A DNA stretch of 64,000 nucleotides from UBA9676 sp036005525 (GCA_036005525.1 DASYQM010000332.1:1-64000); one strand, 5' to 3'; numbered from the stretch's first letter, positions 8,311-16,477 are shown. Numbers and translations are program-made. The notes: a model not told the origin generated them from the letters alone.

Positions 8311-9294
8311 TCAGAGCGTGCCCGGTTCCGGCTCCAGGTCGCCGCGGCTGGCGAAGATGTCGATGGGCTCGAGGCGCATGAGATCATCCCGGCCCCAGTT
8401 GCGGTTCGGGTCCGAGGTGAGGCGATACGCGTGACGGAGCCGGGCATTCTCCAGCTCGTTGCGGACGCTCCGGGCGTTCGCGAACTGCGGCTCCTGCATC
8501 TGGCGCGTGACATGACGGCGAAACGCCGCCTCCGCCTCCGCGGAGAGGTAGTAGCGCGCCTGCTCCAGCATTCCCTGCCCGATGGTCACCAGCTCGTCGG
8601 GCTCGTAAGCGGCGAAGTCGAGGTGGTGCGCGATCCGGGAGCTCATTCCCGGATTGGATCCGAAGAACTTGTCCATACGGTCCTTGTAGCCCGCGAGGAT
8701 CACGACGAGCTTGTCGCGCTCGTTCTCCATCACCTGGAGCAGGATGTCGATCGCTTCCTGGCCATAGTCCTGCGAGTCCACCCCGCGGTAGAGGTAGTAC
8801 GCCTCGTCGATGAACAGGACCCCGCCCTTCGCGCGGTCAATCGTCCGTTTGGTCCTCGGTGCGGTGTGCCCGATGAACTGGCCGACCAGGTCGTCACGCA
8901 TGGCGTGCACCAGCTGTCCCTGCTCCAGGTAGCCGAGCCGGTGCAGGAGGTCAGCCATCCGCAGCGCCACGGTCGTCTTGCCCGTGCCGGGGGGGCCGGT
9001 GAAACACATGTGCAGGTTCGGCCGGGGTGCCTCGAGGCCGAACCTTTGCCGGGCGCGGTCGACCAGGAGGAGCGCCGCGATCTCCTGCACCTTCTTCTTG
9101 ATAGGCAGCAGGCCGACCAGGTCGCGGTCGAGGGCGCCGAGGATATCGTCGATCTCCGCTTCCTCGCGCTCCGCGCCGAAGGTGACCGTCGCATCCGGGG
9201 GCAGCGATACCGGCCCGCGGCCGTTCCCCCGGGACCGCCCATTGCGGGACCGCTGTGGCGTCAACGTGCGCCGCGTCTCTGTTTCACTGGCCAC
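8311..9294 (-). CDS. cbbX: CbbX-type AAA+ ATPase (Rubisco activase family)
   Basis: 327 aa AAA+ ATPase close to CbbX/CfxQ, the activase that pulls inhibitory sugar phosphates off red-type Rubisco. Visible motifs are Walker A 'GPPGTGKTT' near residue 99, Walker B 'GVLFIDEAYYLY' near 157, the pore-loop region 'VGQFIGHTAPRTK', and the sensor/arginine segment 'RSNPGMSSRIAH'-like 'GSNPGMSSRIAHHLDF'. I chose the GTG at 9294 because GAGGAG lies 6-7 nt upstream, giving the family length. A longer frame from ATG 9402 would add a transmembrane-like helix but has no ribosome site. No Rubisco genes are in the window, so the client is unknown. Confidence 0.82.
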   Translation of the reverse strand: MASETETRRTLTPQRSRNGRSRGNGRGPVSLPPDATVTFGAEREEAEIDDILGALDRDLVGLLPIKKKVQEIAALLLVDRARQRFGLEAPRPNLHMCFTGPPGTGKTTVALRMADLLHRLGYLEQGQLVHAMRDDLVGQFIGHTAPRTKRTIDRAKGGVLFIDEAYYLYRGVDSQDYGQEAIDILLQVMENERDKLVVILAGYKDRMDKFFGSNPGMSSRIAHHLDFAAYEPDELVTIGQGMLEQARYYLSAEAEAAFRRHVTRQMQEPQFANARSVRNELENARLRHAYRLTSDPNRNWGRDDLMRLEPIDIFASRGDLEPEPGTL

Positions 9295-9445
9295 GGTCGT
9301 CTCCTCGGTAGCCTTGCTGCCTGACCGGAAGCCCGAGATCGCCACCCCCATCGCGCCGACCATCGCGACACAGACAGTGATGACGACGATCGCAAGGAGC
9401 ATAACGATCAGCGGCGCGGCGCCTGATCCCCCTATGAGCCCGGCA

Positions 9446-9462
9446 TACTGTCACTGACAGTA
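9446..9462. promoter_or_regulatory. 17-bp perfect palindrome, putative operator upstream of cbbX-like gene
   Basis: TACTGTCA, one C, then TGACAGTA: an 8-1-8 perfect inverted repeat. It lies upstream of the CbbX-like gene (minus strand) and just after the stop of a truncated regulator remnant. Its size and symmetry fit a TetR- or MarR-type dimer site. The binding protein is not identifiable here. Confidence 0.5.
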
Positions 9463-9488
9463 CAGGAGGCGGCTGTTCCAGCGGCAGG

Positions 9489-9778
9489 TCAGCGGGCGGG
9501 ATAGCCGGCCCGCTCCAGCTCGGACCGCTGCCGCTGGTGGGAATCCCAGCAGGGGAAGCGCGCGTCCGCGCCTTCGCCGCGCAGCAGCCCGGCGACCGCC
9601 TGCCGGGTGACCTCGTCGGCGGGCGTATACACCACCACCCGGGTACCTGGGACGGCGAGCACGGCCAGGCTGGTGGTGGTCATGGCCAGCCGCTCGTGCG
9701 CCAGGTGCCGGAAGATCTTGAGGTAGGTGGCCTGGCTCGCCACGTCGTGCTCGGCCCGCAGCCGGACGCGGCCGACGC
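9489..9778 (-). pseudogene. 5'-truncated MmyB-like XRE regulator remnant
   Basis: Only the C-terminal part of a helix-turn-helix regulator survives. The frame reading 'RAEHDVASQATYLKIFRHLA' then 'TSLAVLAVPGTRVVVYTPAD' resembles the end of MmyB-like ligand-binding domains ('W..HDV....k.F.HP..G.L.L.yesL.v.g...vvYta'). The DNA-binding domain is absent. At about 9770-9780 the similarity stops, and the opposite strand begins to encode a transporter remnant. The 3' end is intact, with a stop at 9489. The family match is moderate and made by eye. Confidence 0.5.
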
Positions 9779-10118
9779 AACCGGCGTCATCGTGACGGTC
9801 AACCAGCTCGCTCTCGTGGTCGGCGTCGCCACCTTCGGCACCCTCTACCTGAACCTGGCCGGCCGCCTGCCATCGCACGGGGCGGCGGGTGACTTCCGGC
9901 AGCTGTCAGCGCACGCGGTGAGCGTGACGCTGGCCGTGCTCGCCGGCGGCGCGGTGGCAGGAGGATTGCTGGCCGCCATCAGGGCCGCTCGCATCCGGCG
10001 CCTGGGTAGCGCTAGCGCCGGGCTTTCGCTCGCCACAGCCGTCCCGTCAGGCGGCGCACGTGGCGCGGCCCTTGCCGCAGGCTGGCCCGCACCCGCCCAG
10101 GAGAATGCCGATGACTGA
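9771..10118 (+). pseudogene. 5'-truncated DHA2-type MFS transporter remnant
   Basis: The frame 'DATGVIVTVNQLALVVGVATFG' followed by 'TLYLNLAGRL' and a final hydrophobic helix 'VTLAVLAGGAVAGGLLAAI' is the last fifth of a 14-helix drug-efflux MFS protein. There is no start codon at the right place and no first 12 helices. It begins where the regulator remnant on the other strand begins, so both genes lost their 5' halves at one junction. Its last 107 bp overlap the 3' end of the methyltransferase gene on the minus strand. Confidence 0.55.
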
Positions 10119-10836
10119 TCGTGATCTGCGCTCGCCCGGAGAGAATCCCTACGTTTGGGTTCGGAGCTGCCTGCGATGACTTCCGGGCCCATCCCCACCA
10201 GTCGTCCTGGATCAAGAACTGGTCAAAGGCCGGATTCGTCTTGATCAGCAAATCATAAACGGCACGCAAATGCGGCTCGGCTCTCTCCTCTTTCGAGAGC
10301 TTGGCTACCTCGATCTCATAGTGCCAGGCGCTGTCCGAGTGCAGGTCATAGCTCCAGCCCAGATCATCGAGGAGCAGCCATCCGCCCGGCCTGAGCAGCC
10401 GCTCCGCGAGTAGGACGGCCAGGCCATCGGTGCCCCAGTTTTTCGCCCCGTCGAGAAATATGAAATCATATTCCGGCTGGACTGCCCCGTTCTCGTCAAT
10501 GCACTTCTCGATTTCAGTCTTCAGAAACCAGGTGTAGGTAGAGAATCTCTTGTCCAGGGTGATGCGGTGAGCGAGACCGGTATTGTTCAGGACTTCCTGT
10601 GGTGTTGGATTCCGCCACCGCCAGCGGGTGGAGTCGACGCTGAGCAGGTGGCCTGCGCCGTTGGCCTCGAGTGCCGCCGCCATGAACACGGCCGATCCGC
10701 CACGCGCGGTTCCGAGCTCAAGCAGCTGCTCCGGCTTGTTGCGGCGAATGTGCTCGTAAAGCAGGCGGCCCCGGTCCGCCGGTATATGAGGTGGGGGTAT
10801 CCCGGCGACGATCCTCGCGGCATCGCCGAACTTCAT
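10012..10836 (-). CDS. class I SAM-dependent methyltransferase (Methyltransf_24-like)
   Basis: 274 aa. The SAM-binding loop 'LLELGTARGGSAVFMAAAL' near residue 38 and the acidic motif 'DFIFLDGAKNW' near 128 followed by 'LRPGGWLLLDDLGW' mark a Rossmann methyltransferase of the cephalosporin-hydroxylase/Methyltransf_24 type, often found in surface-glycan or natural-product loci. The substrate is unknown. The gene is clearly AT-richer than its neighbours, with AAT, AAA and TTT codons frequent, which suggests transfer. The last ~35 residues are Arg-rich and run antisense through the MFS remnant, so the original stop was probably lost and the C-terminus extended. Confidence 0.78.
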   Translation of the reverse strand: MKFGDAARIVAGIPPPHIPADRGRLLYEHIRRNKPEQLLELGTARGGSAVFMAAALEANGAGHLLSVDSTRWRWRNPTPQEVLNNTGLAHRITLDKRFSTYTWFLKTEIEKCIDENGAVQPEYDFIFLDGAKNWGTDGLAVLLAERLLRPGGWLLLDDLGWSYDLHSDSAWHYEIEVAKLSKEERAEPHLRAVYDLLIKTNPAFDQFLIQDDWWGWARKSSQAAPNPNVGILSGRAQITISHRHSPGRVRASLRQGPRHVRRLTGRLWRAKARR

Positions 10837-10901
10837 CCGCTGATGCTAGGTGCCGCCGGGAATGACGCGCAAGCGGTATGGGCGATACAAAATGAGGCTA
10901 T

Positions 10902-12440
10902 TCACGCATGCGTCCGCGGCGCGTGCAGCAGACGGCGGAACGGGGATAATGTGCTGGGCTGGGCGGGGGCACCGGACTCGGGCACCGCCTCCGGTGCCGC
11001 TTCGGTGGCCACCGGCACGGCAGGCGCGGCCGGATCAGGGCGGGAAAACGCCAGCCCGGCCGCCAGGCAGACCACCGGCAACCCGATCAGGGCGTACCGC
11101 TGCGAGAAGTCGGCGGTCATCACCGGCACCAGCAGCAGGACGATGGAGACCACCCAGGGGAACAGGCCGGGGCCGCCCCAGCCGTCCAGCCGGCGGAACC
11201 CGCCGCGGCGCCAGGAGCGGACGATCCCGCCGAGCCCGACCAGCAGCAGGATTCCGAGCAGCGTCCCTCGCAGATAGACAAGGCGCTGGTAGCCGCGCAT
11301 CCACGCAGCGAACGGCTCGACGGCCATTGTTGAGGTCACCCCGCCGTACTTGAGCTGGTCACCGGCGATGGTATGGCCGTGCCCGAGCCCGAGGCCGGGT
11401 GGGCTCCAACGCGTGGTCGCATACGCAAACTTGTACCGGTTGGCCATGGCCGGGCTCGGGTGTTCCGGGTTGTTCCAGTAGAACGTGAGGGAGACGTCGT
11501 GCAACACGTCCGCGAGGTAGCCGGTGGGCTGTGCGGCGATCGCCCGCAGCGCGAAGTTCTTCGCCAGCGCGTTCTTGCGGGCTGAGAACTTGGGCCCCGG
11601 CACGTTGTTCAGCGGCGAGTTCTTCTCCCAGATGAACGTCGACGCGGATGGCCGCTGCGCCACCGGCTGGCGCGGGCACAGCGCAAGCTCGTCGGCGGGC
11701 GGCCTGATCACGGCGCAGTCTGCGAACGTCATCGTGCGTGACCACAGAAAGATGCCGTCACTGTTGCTGAAGGCGTACCGGCCATAATGACTGTGGAACC
11801 ACAGGACATAACCGGCCAGCGGAATCGCGCTCACGGCTGCGGTCGCCCCGAGCGCGCGCCAGCCCACCCTGCGCAGCGCCAGGTACAGCAGGAACACGAC
11901 GAGGACCGGCAGCCCCATCGGCCAGAGGGTGGCTGCGGAAGCCAGCAGGAATCCCGCCGCGACCGTCGCCCACAAGGGGCGCCCGTGCCGCCACCACAGA
12001 GTGAGTGTGATCGCCACCATGACCAGGAAGCCAAAAGTGGCGCTCGGCAGGATCTCGTGCTCCAGCTCGAGCTGGTACGCGTCCATCAGGACCGGCAGCG
12101 CCGCCAGCGTCGCGCCCCATCCGGGCAGGCCGTAACGCCGCAGCAGGGCGTAGATCATCACCCCGACGGCGAGGCCCATCAGATGCTGGACCACGGTGAC
12201 CACCGCGAAGCTGTGGAAGGGCCTGAGCACGGCCAGGACCACGCCGTATCCGGACAGCCGGGAGATGCCGGGGGCGTGGTACAGCGCGGTGCCCAGATAG
12301 GAGGCGGAGTCGCCCCCGAAGAAGATCGCGGGCGGGAAGCCGAGCATCGTGATCAGCCGGATCACCAGGCCGAGGCCGAACACGGCGGCAAACAGGCGGT
12401 GCCTGCCCAGGGCTGACCACGTGGCGGCTACTCGGCTCAC
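10902..12440 (-). CDS. polytopic membrane protein, GT-C-like
   Basis: 512 aa with about 11 hydrophobic helices. Between early helices lies 'FGGDSASYLGTALYHAPG', an acidic extracytoplasmic loop of the kind used by lipid-linked GT-C glycosyltransferases. A large extracytoplasmic region (about 250-400) precedes the last helices. It is probably a membrane glycosyltransferase or flippase-like protein of the cell envelope, but the acceptor is unknown. The GTG at 12440 is preferred, with an AGGA about 9 nt upstream; a longer open frame adds a disordered Arg-rich leader. Divergent from birA across 172 bp. Confidence 0.6.
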   Translation of the reverse strand: MSRVAATWSALGRHRLFAAVFGLGLVIRLITMLGFPPAIFFGGDSASYLGTALYHAPGISRLSGYGVVLAVLRPFHSFAVVTVVQHLMGLAVGVMIYALLRRYGLPGWGATLAALPVLMDAYQLELEHEILPSATFGFLVMVAITLTLWWRHGRPLWATVAAGFLLASAATLWPMGLPVLVVFLLYLALRRVGWRALGATAAVSAIPLAGYVLWFHSHYGRYAFSNSDGIFLWSRTMTFADCAVIRPPADELALCPRQPVAQRPSASTFIWEKNSPLNNVPGPKFSARKNALAKNFALRAIAAQPTGYLADVLHDVSLTFYWNNPEHPSPAMANRYKFAYATTRWSPPGLGLGHGHTIAGDQLKYGGVTSTMAVEPFAAWMRGYQRLVYLRGTLLGILLLVGLGGIVRSWRRGGFRRLDGWGGPGLFPWVVSIVLLLVPVMTADFSQRYALIGLPVVCLAAGLAFSRPDPAAPAVPVATEAAPEAVPESGAPAQPSTLSPFRRLLHAPRTHA

Positions 12441-12612
12441 AACACCAAATCCTGCCACGGCACCCGCACCAGTCAGGTCAGGTCCGCTTGTGAGCCTCCG
12501 GTGCGCGGCAGACGAACGGCGACGGCCCGTAGGACGAGCCCTTAGCCTTGAACCGGTCACCCGCCCGTCGGCTGGCCCAGGGCTGTGACGTCACCGATCG
12601 AAGGCAACTCTT

Positions 12613-13482
12613 GTGAACGCAACCGAACCGCTTCCCGGGGATGAAGGACGCTGGCCAGCGCTCGACGCGGCCCGGCTTAACGGCGCGCTGGCGTCCGGCC
12701 CGGGTTTGTGGCGCGAGGTCAGGGTGGTGGCGGAAACCGGGTCCACCAACGCCGACCTGCTCGCCGAGGCGCGTGCGGGCGCCCGGGAGGGCCTGGTGCT
12801 GGTCGCCGAGGCGCAGGCCGCGGGGCGTGGCCGGATGGGCCGGCACTGGGTCAGCCCGCCGCGCTGCGCCCTCACCTTCTCGGTGCTGCTCCGGCCCAGC
12901 GGCGTGCCGGCCGCCCTGCTCGGCTGGCTGCCGCTGCTGGCCGGTGTCGCTGTCGCGGCGGCGCTGCGGGACGTGGCCGGGGTGGATGCCCGGCTGAAAT
13001 GGCCGAACGATGTCCTCGCCGGTGACGCCAAGCTCGCCGGGATTCTCGCCGAGCGCTGGGGTGGGGCGGTCGTGATCGGGATCGGCATCAACGTCTACCA
13101 GCGACGCGACGACCTGGCTGTGCCCACCGCGACCTCGGTGCTCCTGGCGGCGCAGGCCGCGCCGGCGGCCGGGCCGGATCTGCGGGAACGGCTGCTCACC
13201 GCCGTGCTGTGCGAACTGGCCCGCTGGTACCGTGCCTGGCTGGACCAGCCTCATCCCGGCGCCGCCGACGGCTGCGGGCTGCGCGAGGAATACCTGCGCC
13301 GCAGCGGCACGCTAGGGGCGGAGGTGACGGTGATGCTGCCCGCCGGCCAGAACCTGACGGGAACGGCCGCCGGCGTCGACCCGGCCGGCCGCCTGGAACT
13401 GCGCACCAGCGGCGGCTTGGTCCGCGTCAGCGCCGGCGACGTGGTTCACCTGCGGGCGGCGGCCGCCCCGGCGGCCAAGTGA
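12613..13482 (+). CDS. birA: biotin--[acetyl-CoA-carboxylase] ligase
   Basis: 289 aa monofunctional biotin protein ligase (no N-terminal repressor domain). It shows 'ETGSTNADLL', the biotinyl-AMP loop 'GRGRMGRHW' near residue 75, 'KWPNDVLAGDAKLAGIL' near 130, and the 'GIGINV' strand. A small C-terminal SH3-like domain follows ('LGAEVTVMLP...GRLELRTSGG'). It should biotinylate the Lys in 'EAMKME' of the alpha subunit at 443-2236. The start is a GTG at 12613 without a strong ribosome site. The next gene follows after 30 nt and may be co-transcribed. Confidence 0.93.
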   Translation: MNATEPLPGDEGRWPALDAARLNGALASGPGLWREVRVVAETGSTNADLLAEARAGAREGLVLVAEAQAAGRGRMGRHWVSPPRCALTFSVLLRPSGVPAALLGWLPLLAGVAVAAALRDVAGVDARLKWPNDVLAGDAKLAGILAERWGGAVVIGIGINVYQRRDDLAVPTATSVLLAAQAAPAAGPDLRERLLTAVLCELARWYRAWLDQPHPGAADGCGLREEYLRRSGTLGAEVTVMLPAGQNLTGTAAGVDPAGRLELRTSGGLVRVSAGDVVHLRAAAAPAAK

Positions 13483-13512
13483 ACAGCGCATGTCACCGCG
13501 TTCCGTGCCAGC

Positions 13513-14037
13513 ATGAGGCCCATGGCCGACGACACCGAGCTCTCCGAGGGGGAGCGCACCGTCCTCCTCCTCCACCCGCACTGGAAGATCCTGCTGCGGC
13601 CCACGCTCATCCTGCTGCTGGTCGTGGTCGCCGCGGCGCTGGTGGCGGTGGCGATCCCGCCGGGATCCCAGGGCGATCTGGGCCGCATCGCGGTCGGTGT
13701 GGCGGCCGTTGCCGCGGTCGTGGCCTGGTTCGCGATCCCGTTCCTGCGCTGGCAGACCACCACCTACGAGCTCACCACCCGCCGGCTCCGGATGCGCCAG
13801 GGAATCCTCGCCCGGTCCGGCCGTGACTTCCCGCTGATCAGGATCAGCGACGTCTCCTTCTCGCATGGACTGATCGACCGGCTGCTCGGCTGCGGCCAGC
13901 TCGTCGTCGAGTCGGCAAGTGAGCACGGGCAGCTCGTGCTCACCGAGATCCCGCGGGTCGAGATGGTGCAGGCCAGCCTGTTCCAGCTGGTCGAGGACGA
14001 GCACGCCCGGCTGGCCCGGGAGGAGCCCGGGACATGA
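13513..14037 (+). CDS. PH-domain (bPH2/DUF304) membrane protein
   Basis: 174 aa. Two adjacent hydrophobic helices (about residues 28-48 and 58-80) are followed by a bacterial pleckstrin-homology-like domain: 'TTYELTTRRLRMRQGILARSGRDFPLIRISDVSF' spans its first strands. Typical of the YdbT/DUF304 group anchored in the cytoplasmic membrane. The function is unknown, though these genes often follow birA or acyl-CoA carboxylase genes in actinomycetes, as here. ATG 13513 and ATG 13522 are both possible starts. The second gives 'MADDTELSEGER', closer to relatives. Confidence 0.8.
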   Translation: MRPMADDTELSEGERTVLLLHPHWKILLRPTLILLLVVVAAALVAVAIPPGSQGDLGRIAVGVAAVAAVVAWFAIPFLRWQTTTYELTTRRLRMRQGILARSGRDFPLIRISDVSFSHGLIDRLLGCGQLVVESASEHGQLVLTEIPRVEMVQASLFQLVEDEHARLAREEPGT

Positions 14038-14109
14038 CCGCCGGGCCCGTACGCTGGGGGCATGACCCAGCGGCGGTCCCTGCGCTGGTCAGCGCGCCGC
14101 GCACGGTGC

Positions 14110-14659
14110 GGGGGAGCCCAATGCGGGAGCCAAACCCCTCATACGCACCTCCGGCGGTGCGGAAAGTCGCGTCCATGACCCTGGCTGCGGTCGCCAGCTT
14201 GTCCGCCAGCACGTGCCGGCAGACCGAACGGATGCCCGCTGCGTTGATATGCCTGGCCGCGTCGGCGATCTGGTCGATGTCCACCCCGGCGTCGGACAGG
14301 ATGCTCACGAAACTGCGCCGCTGCTCGTGCGGGTGCCAGTCGCTGCCGAGCCCGGCCCGCTTGCAGATCCGCTTGAAGTTGGTCCGGATCGTCGTCGGCC
14401 AGCACGGCGTGCCATCGGGACGAGGGAACACGAGCCCGTGATCTGCATAGGCAGGGCCGACCTTGAGCCGGGCCGCGGCCTGGTCCTCCCGCAGGGCGGC
14501 GAGCATCGACGCCACCGCGGTGGGCATCTCCAGCGTGCGCCTTGACCACCCGGTCTTCAGATCCTCGACAACGACCCGGGTACGCGGGCCACCCTCGGCA
14601 ATCTTGACCGACTTGCGGACCCGGATCACGCCGCCGGCGAAGTCCACGTCATCCCAGCG
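14110..14659 (-). pseudogene. phage-type tyrosine integrase, C-terminal fragment without catalytic Tyr
   Basis: Reads as the catalytic half of an actinobacterial site-specific integrase: 'WDDVDFAGGVIRVRKSV', 'LKTGWSRRTLEMP', 'DHGLVFPRPDGTP', then 'HPHEQRRSFVSILSDAGVD'. The N-terminal half, including the first catalytic Arg, is missing; a stop lies one codon before the surviving 'WDDVDF'. In the remaining part the usual 'LRHSFVS' is 'QRRSFVS', the glycine of the 'GH' box is Arg, and the expected 'VYRH' nucleophile motif is 'VCRH', so the catalytic tyrosine is Cys. It cannot be a working recombinase. Confidence 0.85.
14112..14135. repeat. left copy of paired GGGAGCC motif at integrase-remnant edge
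   Basis: GGGAGCCCA (14112-14120) and GGGAGCCAAA (14125-14134), 13 nt apart. The same pair with the same 13-nt spacing occurs at 16478-16501, on the far side of the element remnant (18 of 24 positions identical). On the minus strand the left copy falls in the integrase C-terminal codons. It may be a duplicated att-like edge or just related coding sequence. Confidence 0.4.
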
Positions 14660-14669
14660 TCATGCTGGT

Positions 14670-15680
14670 TCAGTTGGTCGGCGCCTGCTTGTGGAGTGTG
14701 GCGACCGTGACGTGAGGCCAGCTCACGCCGTTGAAGTCCAGCAGCACGCGCTGTGAGTACTGCAGCAGGCTGGGTTCGGTGTCTCCCTGGACGGTCTGCA
14801 GCCAGAACGTGGCGGTGACGCGCGTTGTAACCGCGTTCGGCCCATCGGGGCCGCCTTCCAAGAAGGCGATATTCGCGGCTCCGCCACCCGGAAGCGTTCC
14901 GCCGCCCGGCAGCGAGCCGTGGGTAGACACGTGCAGCTTGGTCGTTTTGGCGATGGGCAGGTGTGGGGTGAAGGGCGGTGGGATGAGGAAGCTGTTGGGG
15001 TTATCGACCAATTCCTGTTTGATGCCCTTCTGCAGGGGGTGGCGGGGGATCCGGAAATCGCTGTCAAAGTCCACGTGCTGTTCCAGCACGTCTTGCTCGT
15101 TGCCCGGATGGCCGATAAAGAAGGGCCGGATGCTGACGCGCGGGATGTCGGGGTCACCATCGGAGGTGTCGGCGGTGCCCTGGGCTAGGATCACCGTGCC
15201 GTGCGGGATGCACGCCAGGCGGGCCACGGTTTGGGGCTCTTCGGGGTGGGTGGTCCCCGGGACCCGCAGCCACAGGCCCGGCTCGAAGTGCTGCTTCGAA
15301 TCATGGTGGTGTTCGTGGGACACGCTGGCATCGGAGATCTGCTGCAGGTAGTTCAGGCCGTGCAGGCCGATGTTGCGCTGCCGCAGGCCACGGTTGGGTA
15401 TCTTCCCGAGGCCGGGGCCGAAGTCGAGCCGCTCACTAGTGAGGTTGAGCTCCAGGACGTGGTCGTCCACAAGCGGCCGGTGCGTCGGGTGGTGGGGCCG
15501 CCAGATGACGTTGAAGCCCTCGCCGATCCACGTCCCGCGAAGCCCGGTGAGCCGGCCGAGCGGATGCTCCGCCGGTTCCGCCGCTGCGGCGAACGCGGCT
15601 GGTTCTCCGGCTGCGCCGGACGCATCCGGTTCGTCGATTGGTGGCAGCGGGTCGAAGATAAAGTCTGCGGTCGATTCCAT
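14670..15680 (-). CDS. unknown soluble protein, possibly heme-binding/nitrobindin-like
   Basis: 336 aa, no signal peptide or membrane helix. Near residue 45 it has 'LTGLRGTWIGEGFNVIWRP', similar in form to the G-T-W-x-G-x-G opening of nitrobindin/lipocalin-like barrels. Later come 'IGLHGLNYLQQISDASVSHE', a His-rich 'HEHHHD', and 'ARLACIPHGTVILAQGTA'. I recall related proteins being labelled heme-binding, but I cannot confirm this. The ATG at 15680 follows AGGGGGG. Base composition is less GC-rich than the flanks, and it sits inside an integrase-bearing remnant, so it looks like cargo. Confidence 0.5.
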   Translation of the reverse strand: MESTADFIFDPLPPIDEPDASGAAGEPAAFAAAAEPAEHPLGRLTGLRGTWIGEGFNVIWRPHHPTHRPLVDDHVLELNLTSERLDFGPGLGKIPNRGLRQRNIGLHGLNYLQQISDASVSHEHHHDSKQHFEPGLWLRVPGTTHPEEPQTVARLACIPHGTVILAQGTADTSDGDPDIPRVSIRPFFIGHPGNEQDVLEQHVDFDSDFRIPRHPLQKGIKQELVDNPNSFLIPPPFTPHLPIAKTTKLHVSTHGSLPGGGTLPGGGAANIAFLEGGPDGPNAVTTRVTATFWLQTVQGDTEPSLLQYSQRVLLDFNGVSWPHVTVATLHKQAPTN

Positions 15681-15869
15681 GATCCCCCCTTGAACGAACT
15701 GGAACCCAGAACAGCAATAGTGCCTCAGTCCTTCCGCAACCCCCCGAGTCAACGCAGTGCCATACGGGTGGCCACGCCGGCAAGCGGCCTATTAGCCCAC
15801 ACCGAAACTTGACTACTCCTTTACTGGATAATGGTAGGTACCGGCAGGCTGTCAGGCAATGCCCCTGAT

Positions 15870-16246
15870 TCAGGCTGGCCCGTCCTCGCGGCTGCGCTCG
15901 ATGATGACGGCCATGTCCTCAGCGCTGACGCCATGGAAGTGCAGGTGCACTTGCCTCGGTGCCTCGATCGCCCGCTGTGGCGGCGCTGGGAGTGCACGAG
16001 ACGGGGGCCGGATGACGGTGGCCTGCGATGGCAGCTCCTGGCGTGGATGCCGCTACCGAGGGCGCGGATCTCGGCCAGGGGCTTGGCCGCATCCTCTGCT
16101 TCGGCGACGGCGGCGAGCACCTGACCCAGCTGGCGGCGAGTCTCGGCGAGTTCGGCCGCCAGCCGTGACGGCGGCAGGTAGTTGATGTCACGTTCGCGGG
16201 CGCCGCGCAGGTACTCGCGCCAGCCCGATCCGGTCGTCACGGTCAT
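15870..16246 (-). pseudogene. phage-like small protein gene with an internal frameshift
   Basis: The ATG at 16246 overlaps the stop of the upstream zinc-ribbon gene (ATGA). The first ~65 codons read well: 'LPPSRLAAELAETRRQLGQV' then 'LAAVAEAEDAAKPLAEIRAL'. After about 16050 that frame turns into Arg/Ser/His-rich nonsense. Another frame, opened by a TAG near 16055, continues sensibly as 'ELPSQATVIRPPSRALPAPP' and ends 'HLHFHGVSAEDMAVIIERSR'-E-D-G-P-A with a stop at 15870-15872. That tail resembles the ends of small actinophage proteins. One frameshift, or two overlapping ORFs, explains the pattern. Confidence 0.5.
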
Positions 16247-16392
16247 GACGCCACCGGGATCCCGGTAGGCGCCAGCCGATCCGGGTCGACCCCGCTGCCT
16301 TTGCAGCGCAGGCACGGGCCGCCGTCCGGGATGGCCTTGTCGCCCACGCACGCGACGCAGATCGGGGCCTGGTCGGGCAGTCTGTCGGCCAT
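16243..16392 (-). CDS. 49-aa zinc-ribbon-like phage/element protein
   Basis: Short protein with two CxxC knuckles: 'PICVACVGDKAI' and 'PCLRCKGSG'. This layout is common in small genes of actinobacterial prophages and integrative elements. The ATG at 16392 has AAGGA 8 nt upstream, and the stop overlaps the next ATG by 4 nt, so the pair is translationally coupled. Probably binds zinc and may modulate another element protein. No further function can be inferred. Confidence 0.55.
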   Translation of the reverse strand: MADRLPDQAPICVACVGDKAIPDGGPCLRCKGSGVDPDRLAPTGIPVAS

Positions 16393-16477
16393 GTCATCCG
16401 TCCTTCTGAGTAGGGATAGGTGAACAGGGCCGCCGCTGCGTTCGGCGCGCATGCGGCGGCCCGCCTTGTAACGGGCT

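Noticed and set aside
6559..9324. A very long open frame (about 920 codons) on the plus strand, antisense to the carboxylase beta and CbbX-like genes
   Set aside because: It is the mirror of two well-recognised proteins in GC-rich DNA. Its translation is His/Arg/Asp-rich without domains, and it has no ribosome site.
9295..9402. N-terminal transmembrane extension of the CbbX-like protein from ATG 9402
   Set aside because: The hydrophobic stretch is tempting, but there is no ribosome site at 9402, while GTG 9294 has a well-placed GAGGAG and gives the family length. Kept only as an alternative.
12585..12594. GTGACGTCAC palindrome in the birA upstream region as an operator
   Set aside because: Ten-bp palindromes of this kind arise by chance in GC-rich DNA, and no AT-rich promoter patch surrounds it.
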